DNA of 64,000 nucleotides, from NCBI RefSeq assembly GCF_012641395.1, contig NZ_JABAIH010000003.1:496001-560000 (forward strand). The letters run 5' to 3'. The notes below the pieces were generated by a model. It had not been told where the DNA came from, ran no database searches, and saw nothing but the letters and a program-made list of their open reading frames with translations. The position numbers and the translations under genes were made by a program. Source of the DNA: Rhizobium sp. P32RR-XVIII. Lineage in GTDB: Bacteria; Pseudomonadota; Alphaproteobacteria; Rhizobiales; Rhizobiaceae. Numbering within the stretch: position 1 is the first letter of the stretch; each line of letters begins with the position of its first letter. This document shows, piece after piece, positions 55,904 through 64,000 of the stretch.

Positions 55904-57319
55904 TCAAGCGACGGAGATCAGGCGGGCCGACAACTCGTCGAGGGACGGCAACGCCTCGAGCCTGCGGACCAGTTCGACGATCTCGTTTGCCTTGCTCTTG
56001 GCCATGCCGGCGAATTCTGCATTCTCGCGGAATTTGTCGGCCACTTCGTCGTAGCTCATCGGGAATGCCGGGCTGCCCTTGCCGAAATCGGCGCGACCGG
56101 AGATCTTGCGACCATCGTTGAGCTCGATATCGATCAGCGTCGTCATCAGGTGGTAGCCCGCTGCTTCCGCCTCGTCGTCGATGACGAAATCAACCTTCTC
56201 GATCATTGCGCGTACATCTTCGCGTTCGACGGCTGCGTCGGTGAATTCGTTGAGGCCGGCACGGCCTTCGAGCAGCAGGATCGCCATGCAGAATTCCATG
56301 GAGAATTTTGCCTGTAGTTCATCCTTGGGACGATGATGGATCAGCGCGTTGGGCATGTTGGAATTGGTGCCGACGCGGACGCGTTTCACCTCCTCGGCCC
56401 GGATGCCGTTCTCCTTGATCAACCGTAGCATTTCCGTCATGCCGGGATGCGTCAGCGAGCCCGATGGATGCGGCTTGATAGAAATGCCGGGATTGGCGAA
56501 AGTCCAGGGAGCCCCGAGCTTGCCCAAGATGGCATTCTGGTCATAGCCACCACCCGCAGCCGCGAAGAATCCGCGGGGCGCCTCGAGGATGCGCGGCGTG
56601 GCTGTCCAGCCGTAGGAGGCAAACTGCGCCGCGGCGACGCCGCTTTCCGATGAACGCCCGGCATGGAAAGGTTTCGTCATCGTCCCGAAGTTTTCGCGCA
56701 AGCCGGCGGACTGGCTACCGGCAATGGACAACGCCCGTAAGGTGGTGTCGACATCAAGGCCCATCAGCCGTGCGCTGGCGGCGGCCGCAGCGAACGTCCC
56801 GCAGGTAGCGGTCGCATGGAAGCCTGTCTGGTAGTGGCGCGGCGCGATCGCCTCGGCAACCTTGCACTCGACTTCAACGCCCAGATGATAGGCCAGCAAG
56901 AAATCCTTGCCCGAGGATTTGAGCACCTCTCCCATTGCGAATGCTGCCGGCAGCGCCGGAGCCGTCGGATGCGTCAGCAGGCCATAGACTCGGTCCTTGG
57001 CGACAGCGAGCTGCGTGTCGTCGTAATCATCGGCGTGGATCCCAACCCCGTTGGCAAATGCAGCAAAGCGAGGCGCGATCTTGCGGCCGCCGCCGATGAC
57101 GGTCGCAGTGCCTCTCGCAAGGCCGAGATCGTCGAGATGGCGACGGACCAGTTCACCGCTTTTGGCAACGGAACCAGAAAGAGCCAGACCGAAGCCGTCA
57201 AGTATCGATTTCTTGCCGAGCGCCACGACCTCTGCCGAAAGCTCCTCGAACTTCGTACCAACCACGAATTCGGCAACATATTTCGTCAGTGCCACATCCG
57301 CCGCTTTGTTCTGGTCCAT
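55904..57319 (-). CDS. MmgE/PrpD-family protein, copy 3
   Basis: 471-aa family member, most like copy 1: both share the HADDYDDTQL-type motif, a RHYQTGFHATATCGTFAAA block, GTMTKPFHAGRSSESG and ISIKPHPSG. The start at 57319 follows AGGAGG; codons further upstream lack homology. Site c (57380-57394) is 61 bp upstream, so its transcription is probably under the same GntR control as gntR-1. It heads a unit with the AbrB-type protein and dehydrogenase copy 3. Confidence 0.9.
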   Translation of the reverse strand: MDQNKAADVALTKYVAEFVVGTKFEELSAEVVALGKKSILDGFGLALSGSVAKSGELVRRHLDDLGLARGTATVIGGGRKIAPRFAAFANGVGIHADDYDDTQLAVAKDRVYGLLTHPTAPALPAAFAMGEVLKSSGKDFLLAYHLGVEVECKVAEAIAPRHYQTGFHATATCGTFAAAAASARLMGLDVDTTLRALSIAGSQSAGLRENFGTMTKPFHAGRSSESGVAAAQFASYGWTATPRILEAPRGFFAAAGGGYDQNAILGKLGAPWTFANPGISIKPHPSGSLTHPGMTEMLRLIKENGIRAEEVKRVRVGTNSNMPNALIHHRPKDELQAKFSMEFCMAILLLEGRAGLNEFTDAAVEREDVRAMIEKVDFVIDDEAEAAGYHLMTTLIDIELNDGRKISGRADFGKGSPAFPMSYDEVADKFRENAEFAGMAKSKANEIVELVRRLEALPSLDELSARLISVA

Positions 57320-57379
57320 CCCAATTCCTCCTGTCGCATTTCTAGAAGAGTAGTTCTCCGGCGACAGTGCGTTGGCAAT

Positions 57380-57414
57380 TGTCAATTGTCAACAGTTTTT
57401 CGTTTACAAAACTG
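57380..57414. promoter_or_regulatory. GntR-type operator, site c, with adjoining inverted repeat
   Basis: TGTCAATTGTCAACA (57380-57394) is the exact complement of site a. It is directly followed by CAGTTTT-TCGTTTAC-AAAACTG (57393-57414), an inverted repeat with perfect 7-bp arms. Both lie in the gap between prpD copy 3 and gntR-2. Confidence 0.6.
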
Positions 57415-57490
57415 GGCAAGGATATTCGATGCGCGAAGCGCGCAACGTGGCTGGGATTGAATTAAAAAACGCGGCCGGACGCGTGGCTCA

Positions 57491-58177
57491 TCAAGGACCG
57501 GCTTGGCGGGTCCGGACGATCCCGTTGAGGATATGAGTGCGGGCGGCGATCAGGCTGCGAACAGGGTCGCGAGCCTCGAGCGCGTCGACGATCGCTCGAT
57601 GTTCCTGGTTGGAGATCTGCAGCACGTCATGGCTCGAAAGCGCGCGGTAGCGCTGTATGTGCAGCTCGCGGACGAAACTCTGGTACATGAGTTCCAGGCG
57701 ATTGTTTCCCGCCATGTGAGCGATCTGCTTATGGAATTCGAGGTTGACGGGATAATAGATATGCACATCGCCGAGCTCGACGATTTCATCCATGCGTTGC
57801 AACAGCGCCCGCAGAACGGCAATCTGCGCATCGGTAATCCGCTCGGCAAGCATCATCGCCATGCAGCCGAAGACGCCGGCGCGCGCTTCTGAAAGATCCT
57901 GGGCCTCGTCGTTGGTCAAGGCGCGAATAAAGAAGCCGCGGTTCGGGATGATCTCGATGAGACCCATCGCGGCCAGTGCGCTGCAGGCTTCGCGGATCGG
58001 CCCGCGGCTCACACCCAGGCGCTGCGACAGGCCGTTTTCATTCACGCGCTCGTTCGGCTTCAGTTCGCCATCGATGATCATCCGCTCGATTTCGGCCTGG
58101 ACTACGTTCGCCAGCGAACGAGTGCGAAGGAAATCGATCGCGGATAGATTGGGCGGTAGGTTTGTTAAGTCCGACAT
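57491..58177 (-). CDS. GntR-family (FCD) transcriptional regulator, gntR-2
   Basis: 228-aa regulator clearly related to gntR-1: HTH NENGLSQRLGVSRGPIREACSAL and NRGFFIRALT, then an FCD ligand domain with FHKQIAHMAGNNRLE and NQEHRAIVDALEARD. The start at 58177 is chosen from the usual N-terminus; its ribosome site is weak and a longer form from 58252 is possible. It follows the ABC permease gene on the same strand, so it may end the importer operon. Confidence 0.9.
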   Translation of the reverse strand: MSDLTNLPPNLSAIDFLRTRSLANVVQAEIERMIIDGELKPNERVNENGLSQRLGVSRGPIREACSALAAMGLIEIIPNRGFFIRALTNDEAQDLSEARAGVFGCMAMMLAERITDAQIAVLRALLQRMDEIVELGDVHIYYPVNLEFHKQIAHMAGNNRLELMYQSFVRELHIQRYRALSSHDVLQISNQEHRAIVDALEARDPVRSLIAARTHILNGIVRTRQAGP

Positions 58178-58327
58178 GAGCAGGCCATCGTTAAGGGTCC
58201 ATAGAGAAGGAGTAGGCGCTGCAGCCTGCCGGCCTGCTCCTACGACTTCCATTTATCAGCAATTCCCGTCGTTGGCGATCCTGCCGACAACCGGGACCTG
58301 CAGTCTTTAAAGGAACCCGCAAATCGT

Positions 58328-60046
58328 TCAACCCCGCGCATTCATCTGTGAACCGCCGAGAACAGGAACCCGGTTGGCGACAAAAACAACGGCAAATGAT
58401 GCCGCAAGGAGAATAATGCCGAGAACACATATTGCCCCGAGATCGCCGCTCTCGTTCAGATCGTAGATGATCACTGAAACGAGCTTGGTGTTGGCCGTGG
58501 TCAGGAGAATTGTCGCGGAAAGCTCGCGGATCGTACCGACGAAGACGAAACACCATGCGGCCACGACGCTCGTGCGAAGCAGCGGCGCGGTGATGTCCCA
58601 TAGCGTTCTCAGCCGCGAGGCGCCGACGATCCGCCCGGCCTCCTCCAATTCGGGATGAACGCCGGAGAAGGCGGACGACATTTGCTGGTAGCCTGCCGGA
58701 AGTTCGATCGTCATGAAGGCTATCAGCAGGATCCAGATCGTCCCGTAGAGCTGAAACGTCGGATTGGCATAGCTGAGGAAAAGCCCGACACCGAGCACGA
58801 TCCCGGGAATTGCAACCGGCGCCGTGGCGAGAACGCCGAGAAAGCTGGAATTGGGCAACGAGCGGCGGATCACCAGATAGGAGACGATCAGCGCGATCGC
58901 CGTGACGGCGGTGGCCGTCAGGAAGCCGAGCAGGAAGGTATTCCAAAGCGCTAGCCGCGTCGCCGAAAATTCGAAGAGCACGAACCGCCAATGGCGCAAT
59001 GTCAGTGTGCTGAAATTGATAGGATCGCCCACCGTCCCCGTGAACGCCGTCTTCAGGATCGCCAGGTAGGGCAGGATGATCGTCAGGCTGAGGATGCAGA
59101 AGACGAAGAGGGTGGCGACCCACGTCCAGGGTCCGAGCTTGGTGATCCGCGGCGTTCCGCTCTTGCCGCCAAGCACGGTATAACCCTTGCGCCCGAGAAT
59201 CGCCTTCTGGGTCCGCAAAAGAAGGATGGTAATGATCAGCAGCGGCAGGGCGGCTGCAGCAGCCACCCCGAGGCGCGGCGGAAACTGAAAGAGGCTCCAG
59301 ATCTTGGTCGTGATGACATGGAAGCCGGCCGGCAACGCCAGGATCGCCGGCGAACCGAACATCGTCAGTGCTTGGAGTATGGCGATCAGCGTTCCGGCCA
59401 GCATAGCCGGCAACACCAGCGGGATGGTCACCCTCCGCAGCGTCGTCATTGATTTTCCACCGAGGATCGAAGACGCATCTTCGAGATCCGACGGTACGCG
59501 GTCGAGGGCGTTGGCCACGAGCGTGAAGACGTATGGGAAGGTGAAGCAGGCAATCGCAAAAACGAGACCGCCGAAGGTGTAGATGTTGACGAGATAGGCC
59601 GAGGAATCGAGGCCGAAAATGCGTCGATAAACAATGTTGACGATGCCGCTATTCGGTGCGGCGAGGATTTCATACGCGATGGCGCCGAGGAACGGCGGCG
59701 TGACGAAGGATGCCGTCACCAGCATGCGGATAATGCGCCGTCCCGGCAGATCGGTTCTGGCAACCAGCCAGGCCATCGGCGTTGCGATCAGGCAGGCGAG
59801 GATGCCGACGGCAAGCGCCATGCCGAACGCCAACCCGTAGGACCGCAGCAGAGTCGGATCCGCAACCAGGGTGACGAAGTTGTCGAGGGTTGCAGAGCCG
59901 TCGGTATCGCTGCGGAAACTGTAATAGGCCAGCCAGAACAATGGCAACAGAACCAGGACGCTCAGGATGAGAGTCAGCAGTGCGAAGGTGGGCCACGAAA
60001 GGTCGATGCCGCGGCGCCGACCCTGAACCTGAGCGTTACTGGTCAT
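58328..60046 (-). CDS. FbpB-type ABC permease, fused two-domain form
   Basis: 572-aa inner-membrane protein with two permease domains in tandem. The first has its coupling loop near LEDASSILGGKSMTTLRRV and the second near LEEAGRIVGASRLRTLWDI. About 12 hydrophobic helices are seen. This form is typical of iron(III), thiamine and some phosphonate or organic-acid importers. It starts 6 bp after the binding-protein gene. The substrate is unclear; the locus suggests an organic acid or a metal complex of it. Confidence 0.92.
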   Translation of the reverse strand: MTSNAQVQGRRRGIDLSWPTFALLTLILSVLVLLPLFWLAYYSFRSDTDGSATLDNFVTLVADPTLLRSYGLAFGMALAVGILACLIATPMAWLVARTDLPGRRIIRMLVTASFVTPPFLGAIAYEILAAPNSGIVNIVYRRIFGLDSSAYLVNIYTFGGLVFAIACFTFPYVFTLVANALDRVPSDLEDASSILGGKSMTTLRRVTIPLVLPAMLAGTLIAILQALTMFGSPAILALPAGFHVITTKIWSLFQFPPRLGVAAAAALPLLIITILLLRTQKAILGRKGYTVLGGKSGTPRITKLGPWTWVATLFVFCILSLTIILPYLAILKTAFTGTVGDPINFSTLTLRHWRFVLFEFSATRLALWNTFLLGFLTATAVTAIALIVSYLVIRRSLPNSSFLGVLATAPVAIPGIVLGVGLFLSYANPTFQLYGTIWILLIAFMTIELPAGYQQMSSAFSGVHPELEEAGRIVGASRLRTLWDITAPLLRTSVVAAWCFVFVGTIRELSATILLTTANTKLVSVIIYDLNESGDLGAICVLGIILLAASFAVVFVANRVPVLGGSQMNARG

Positions 60047-60052
60047 GATGGC

Positions 60053-61099
60053 TTACGTCCCAAAATACTTTTCGTAGTTGGCTTTGATCGCCTGGATTTC
60101 AGGCTCGAGCTTGGCGGGGTCGGAATGCAGGATCTTGATTTTCGACAGCGGAGTGCGGTCAGCCTTTTCCTTGACGTCTGGATGGAACGACCGCAGGCCG
60201 CCGAAGTCGCTGTTGAGTTGCTGCGCTTCCAGCGAGAACAGGAACGCGTAGAAAAGCTTGGCTGCGTTCGGGTTGGGCGCCTGCTTCAAGACTGCTGCAT
60301 TGCCGACGGCAAGCGGCGTGCCTTCCTCGGGATAGACGATCTTGATCGGCTTGCCTTCGTCGATCAGGCGGAAGATGTTGTATTCGTTGCCGTCAACCTC
60401 AAGCACACGTTCTCCCTGGGCAAGCTTCTTCGGAGGCTCGGTCGACGACTGTACCTGCATGATGTTCTGCGTGCCGAGCTTTTCGAAATAGTCCCAGCCG
60501 AGCAACTGACTGAGCACGAAGGTTGAAGTCATGATCGTGCCGCTATAGCCCGGATGTGCCTTCACCATCTTGTCCTTGAAGCGCGGGTCGAGAAGGTCTT
60601 TCCAGGACTTCGGGACTTCTTCTTCCTTGAGCAGGTCGCTTCGATAGGCCATGACCGACAGATGCGCACGGTAGGCGGCAAAATTGCCGTCCGGATCACG
60701 CTCATCCGCCGGCCATTTATCGGCCACTTCCTGCGGAACCATGGGCGCAAGCCAGCCCTGCCGCTTGAAATACTCGAAATGCACTGCATCCGACGTCTCG
60801 ATGACATCGGCATTGTAGATCCCGGTCGAATATTCCTGGCCGATGCGCTGGAATACGCGCTCGGAGCCGGCGCGCTCCACCTGAACCGCTATGTCTGGAT
60901 ATTTGGTCTTGAACAGTTCGGCGAGCTTCTCGGCGACCGCCACGTCGGTTGCGGTGTAGAATACCACCTTGCCCTCGGCCTTGGCCGCGGCTTCGAGCTC
61001 CGGCGTCACGGCGTAAGGGGCAGGTGCCTCGGCGAAGGCGACGGACGACGCCATCAATGCCGAGGCGAAAAGCGCCCCTGCGAATGCTTTCTTCCACAT
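60053..61099 (-). CDS. ABC transporter substrate-binding protein (iron/thiamine type)
   Basis: 348-aa periplasmic protein with a Sec signal ending about residue 23 (SSVAFA). Family blocks: EGKVVFYTATDVAVAEKLAELF, FQRIGQEYSTGIYNADVIETSD and LAQGERVLEVDGNEYN. The usual iron-binding tyrosine pair of FbpA near the C-terminus is not evident, which argues against free ferric iron. It belongs to the importer with genes at 58328 and 61119. Confidence 0.9.
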   Translation of the reverse strand: MWKKAFAGALFASALMASSVAFAEAPAPYAVTPELEAAAKAEGKVVFYTATDVAVAEKLAELFKTKYPDIAVQVERAGSERVFQRIGQEYSTGIYNADVIETSDAVHFEYFKRQGWLAPMVPQEVADKWPADERDPDGNFAAYRAHLSVMAYRSDLLKEEEVPKSWKDLLDPRFKDKMVKAHPGYSGTIMTSTFVLSQLLGWDYFEKLGTQNIMQVQSSTEPPKKLAQGERVLEVDGNEYNIFRLIDEGKPIKIVYPEEGTPLAVGNAAVLKQAPNPNAAKLFYAFLFSLEAQQLNSDFGGLRSFHPDVKEKADRTPLSKIKILHSDPAKLEPEIQAIKANYEKYFGT

Positions 61100-61118
61100 T
61101 ATCTACTTCCTCCCTTTT

Positions 61119-62183
61119 TTACGACGCGAGCGCCCGGCATTTCTCTGGTGGAAACGTCAGCCAAACCTCCTGGCCGACCGGGATCGCAACGTTGACCGGC
61201 GCGACGGTGCGCACCACTTCTCCACCAGCAATCGAAACGAGATAGTCTCGGTGCGAACCGAGATAGATTTGGCGCGTGACGGTACCGACCGTCACATTGG
61301 TCTCTCCGGCGGGCCGCACCGATGACAGTTCGATGTCGTGGTGGCGGATCGAAACGGCCGTTCTCCCCTCGTGCGCAGGACTGCCGCTGCCGCAGCGCAA
61401 GACCAGACCACCGTCGCAGCCAACGGTGTCGCCGTCACGGCGCGTCCCCGTCAGGATATTGGTTCCGCCGATGAAACGAGCGACGAACTCGGTTGCCGGC
61501 CGCTCATAGATGTCCTCCGGCGACCCCGCCTGTTCGATACGGCCGTCATTCATGACGACGATCATGTCAGCCGTCGTCATGGCTTCCGCCTGATCATGGG
61601 TCACATAGACGGTGGTGTAGCGGAACTCGTCGTGCAGCCGGCGGATCTCGAACCGCATCTCCTCGCGGAGATTGGCGTCGAGGTTCGATAGCGGCTCGTC
61701 GAGCAACAGGATCTCCGGCTTGATGACCAGAGCGCGCGCCAGCGACACGCGTTGCTGCTGGCCGCCGGACAGTTCTCCCGGGTAGCGGCTTTCCAGTGCA
61801 AGGAGCTGCGTTGCTGACAGAATTGTCCGCACGCTTTCGGCGATCTGTGCTTTCGACAGTCGGCGCAGGGTAAGGCCATACGCCACGTTCTCAAAGACCG
61901 TCATATGCGGCCATAGTGCGTAACTCTGGAAGATCATCGACATGTTCCGCCCCTCCGGCGGCACCGTCGACTTCGCGGACGAAACGGTCTTTCCCCCGAC
62001 GTGAATCTCGCCCCCGGTGGCCGGAACGAAGCCGGCAACCAGCCTCAACGTCGTCGTCTTGCCGCAGCCCGACGGCCCCAGCAGGCAAACAAGCTTTCCC
62101 TTTTCGACGGACAGATCGACGCCTTTTACAGCCAAGAAGGAACCGTAGCTCTTGGTAAGGCCCTGCAATTTCAAGAACGCCAT
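61119..62183 (-). CDS. ABC transporter ATP-binding protein (PotA/FbpC type)
   Basis: 354-aa ATPase. Walker A GPSGCGKTT is at residues 36-44, signature [15 protein letters not shown] and Walker B ILLLDEPLSNLD; a TOBE-like regulatory domain forms the C-terminal third (VSIRHHDIELSS). The start at 62183 has GGGAGG 4 bases upstream. It is the first gene of the ABC operon, behind the promoter with site d. Confidence 0.95.
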   Translation of the reverse strand: MAFLKLQGLTKSYGSFLAVKGVDLSVEKGKLVCLLGPSGCGKTTTLRLVAGFVPATGGEIHVGGKTVSSAKSTVPPEGRNMSMIFQSYALWPHMTVFENVAYGLTLRRLSKAQIAESVRTILSATQLLALESRYPGELSGGQQQRVSLARALVIKPEILLLDEPLSNLDANLREEMRFEIRRLHDEFRYTTVYVTHDQAEAMTTADMIVVMNDGRIEQAGSPEDIYERPATEFVARFIGGTNILTGTRRDGDTVGCDGGLVLRCGSGSPAHEGRTAVSIRHHDIELSSVRPAGETNVTVGTVTRQIYLGSHRDYLVSIAGGEVVRTVAPVNVAIPVGQEVWLTFPPEKCRALAS

Positions 62184-62242
62184 CACACCTCCCGAGTGTT
62201 CGCAGACATCGGACTCCGCGTATCTGAGAATTGGTTAGCGAA

Positions 62243-62273
62243 AATGTAGCGAAGAATTGAAAACTGTCAACAG
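62243..62273 (-). promoter_or_regulatory. Promoter overlapping GntR-type operator, site d
   Basis: On the - strand TTGACA, 16 bases, then TACATT (62248-62243) forms a fair promoter for the ABC operon. The -35 is inside the palindrome CTGTCAACAG (62264-62273), which shares the TGTTGACA core with sites a-c. Binding there would compete with polymerase. Confidence 0.6.
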
Positions 62274-62354
62274 ATTACTGTTTGCTATTCTCTGCCATGG
62301 CGGCTGCCGGTAATCTGAAATTAAAGCCCCGGGGCTCGGCCTGAAGCTGCAGTC

Positions 62355-64000
62355 TCAGCTGGGCTCATCATCGTTGCCTTCGCTCACGGTGCTCTCGGGT
62401 TGGTGCCACGGGTTCAGATTGTGATGCGTACCGCGGCCGAGGAGATGCGCCGCCGAACGCCAGGCATGATATGTGATCCGATCGAGCCGCCGGGCGCCGT
62501 CGATCCGCGTGAACGCCTCCGCGGCGGTCAACTTTCCCGCGGCGACCGAGGCGAGGGTCACGGCGTGATGATCCCGCTGCAGCGCGTCGAGTTTCCTCGA
62601 TGCGCCCTCTACCTCGGCAAGCGCCGCCTCCACCTCGGACGAAACGTTCCAGCCGATGGATGCGGCCTGCGGGCCGAGGGCGGCTTCCGATGTTATGGAG
62701 CCGGCAACGGCCTGTGCCGCGCGCATGGCCTGTCTGCACAGTTCGGCGGCCCGAAGGTCATGGGGGACTCCGGCCGGTTGTCCTGAGAGCCCACTTTCCG
62801 CCACGACTTCCACGAGGCGCGAGACGTGATCGAGCGCATGCAGCGTGCTCGTCATGCGGAACCGTTCGGCCTCCGTCTCGGGCGGCTCCTTCAATTCGGA
62901 AAGAAAGTCCCGCACCTCTTCGAGCGCGGCGGTGGCCGCAATGCTCTGCGCTGTGGGGCCGGCCCCCGCCGAAAGCGCCCCGGAAACCGAGGCAGCGGTT
63001 GTCGTGAGGACGTCCGCCACGACACGCCGGGCGGTCTCCACCGCGATCACCGGACTGGCGAGCGCGCTCGGATCGAGCGCGCTCTGAAGCGCCGTCTGCT
63101 TGGAGGGCAGGAGCCGCTCTACGATACGGGTGAACCACTGCGTCGCCGGAAGGAGCACCGCGACCCCCACGACGTTATAGGCCGTATGGTAGGCGGCAAG
63201 GAGCGTCATCCCGTCGACCGATGCCGCGAAAGCCCTCATCAGCTGCGCCGTCAGCGGAAAAGCGATAATCGCGATGAGCGCCGCTATGACCTTGAACAAT
63301 ACGTAGGCGAGGGCGAGGCGCTTCGCCGTGGCACTCGCGCCGATTGCCGCCAATGCGGAGCTGGTCGCTGTCCCGATGTTCTGGCCGATGATCAGGGCCG
63401 CGCCCTGCTCCAGGCTTATCGCCCCGGCGTAGAAAGCCGAAATGGTGACCGCGATGGCAGCCGTCGAGGACTGCATGACCGCGGTCATCGCCAAGCCTGC
63501 GACGATCAGGGTCATGAGGCCGACGGACCCTGAGATCCAGCCAACCCCCGGCGCGCCTAGCACCGCAGGCAGGTCAGACGGATGCAGGCTCTCCGCAAGG
63601 CCTCCCATGCCCTGCTGGAGCGTCGTCAGCCCGTAGAGCACCAGCGCGAAGCCTGCGACGGCGCCGCCCGCCGCCGCGATCCGTCCGCCCCCCAGCAACT
63701 TGGCCAGCGCGCCAATGAAGATCATCGGCAGCGCATAGGCCGAAAGCGAGACGCGCACGCCGATCAACGCCACCAGCCAGCCCGTTCCCGTCGTACCGAC
63801 ATTGGCGCCGAACACGAGGCCGAGCCCCTGCGGAAAGGTCAGAAGCCCGGCACTGACGAGGCCGATCGTCGTCATCGTCACCGCGCTCGACGACTGCACG
63901 AGCAGCGTGACGATAGCGCCCCAGAAGGCACCCGAAAGTGGCGTCGACGCCGCCTTGCCGAGGACGGTGCGCAGCGCGGATCCCGCCAATGCCTTCAGGT
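62355..64000 (-). CDS. Na/Pi cotransporter family protein, 5' end outside window
   Basis: At least 547 residues; the frame stays open through the window edge (LKALAGSALRTVLGKA), so the first residues are missing. The membrane half carries the two inverted-repeat signatures of the family: LVQSSSAVTMTTIGLVSAG with GANVGTTGTGW, and AVMQSSTAAIAVTISAF with GQNIGTATSSALAA. The C-terminal 200 residues are a soluble PhoU-like helical region. It probably exchanges sodium and phosphate. No regulatory tie to the neighbouring GntR genes is seen. Confidence 0.9.
   Translation of the reverse strand, partial: LKALAGSALRTVLGKAASTPLSGAFWGAIVTLLVQSSSAVTMTTIGLVSAGLLTFPQGLGLVFGANVGTTGTGWLVALIGVRVSLSAYALPMIFIGALAKLLGGGRIAAAGGAVAGFALVLYGLTTLQQGMGGLAESLHPSDLPAVLGAPGVGWISGSVGLMTLIVAGLAMTAVMQSSTAAIAVTISAFYAGAISLEQGAALIIGQNIGTATSSALAAIGASATAKRLALAYVLFKVIAALIAIIAFPLTAQLMRAFAASVDGMTLLAAYHTAYNVVGVAVLLPATQWFTRIVERLLPSKQTALQSALDPSALASPVIAVETARRVVADVLTTTAASVSGALSAGAGPTAQSIAATAALEEVRDFLSELKEPPETEAERFRMTSTLHALDHVSRLVEVVAESGLSGQPAGVPHDLRAAELCRQAMRAAQAVAGSITSEAALGPQAASIGWNVSSEVEAALAEVEGASRKLDALQRDHHAVTLASVAAGKLTAAEAFTRIDGARRLDRITYHAWRSAAHLLGRGTHHNLNPWHQPESTVSEGNDDEPS

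Noticed and set aside
62325..62336. Perfect palindrome AGCCCCGGGGCT after the Na/Pi cotransporter gene.
   Set aside because: It has no loop and no T-run and is a short self-complementary GC string; not enough to call a terminator or operator.

Overview
The window looks like an accessory region, perhaps a plasmid, of a Rhizobiaceae-type alphaproteobacterium. The GC content is high, genes are densely packed with many ATGA start/stop overlaps, and family-3 and family-5 ABC importers, TTT transporters, FCD-type GntR regulators, LysR/AraC/TetR regulators and small dehydrogenases are all abundant. This placement comes from gene content only. No rRNA, tRNA, CRISPR array, IS element or replication origin was recognised.

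Layout. (1) 1-3849 (+): polar amino-acid ABC importer (two permeases, binding protein, ATPase) followed by a 2-hydroxyacid dehydrogenase and a small dimeric-barrel protein. (2) 3954-6954 (-): a class III nucleotide cyclase broken by a frameshift, an RNase Z-like hydrolase and a PEBP/YbhB protein. (3) 7365-9548 (+): catalase-peroxidase katG. (4) 9625-23807: a stress/detoxification island in which a XapX membrane protein plus a YcaC-like cysteine hydrolase occurs twice. Around these pairs lie LysR, TetR, AraC and GlxA-type regulators, a HbpS-like protein, two MFS exporters, a luciferase-like oxidoreductase, two exported alpha/beta hydrolases, a degraded SDR and an N-terminally broken AraC gene. 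Four copies of an 18-bp palindrome, three of them inside recognisable or plausible promoters, suggest a shared regulon of a TetR-type repressor. (5) 24000-39812 (+): a long catabolic operon with a dipeptide-type ABC importer, MFS protein, dihydropyrimidinase, SDR, epimerase, PuuE-like deacetylase, ThDP enzyme, an amidohydrolase lacking several metal ligands, and two more SDRs. The set suggests uptake and ring opening of a cyclic amide or ureide followed by carbon-skeleton processing; the substrate is unknown. (6) 39960-40483: the decayed 3' end of a chemoreceptor gene. (7) 40784-62183: a second catabolic region containing two FCD GntR regulators, three MmgE/PrpD proteins, a TctCBA transporter, an SDR, a two-gene CHR transporter, a PdxA-like dehydrogenase, three tartrate/isopropylmalate-type dehydrogenases, a fluoroacetate-dehalogenase-like hydrolase, an AbrB-type membrane protein and an iron/thiamine-type ABC importer. 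(8) 62355-64000 (-): a Na/Pi cotransporter gene that runs off the window edge.

The eight-base core TGTTGACA (or its complement) lies upstream of four transcription units of region 7: gntR-1, the divergent dehydrogenase/dehalogenase promoter region, a prpD gene and the ABC importer. This suggests one GntR-controlled regulon, probably for a hydroxylated or halogenated di- or tricarboxylate. Several enzymes in regions 5 and 7 lack canonical catalytic residues (amidohydrolase 36863-38194, SDRs 39027-39812 and 47334-48107), so the pathway may use repurposed folds.
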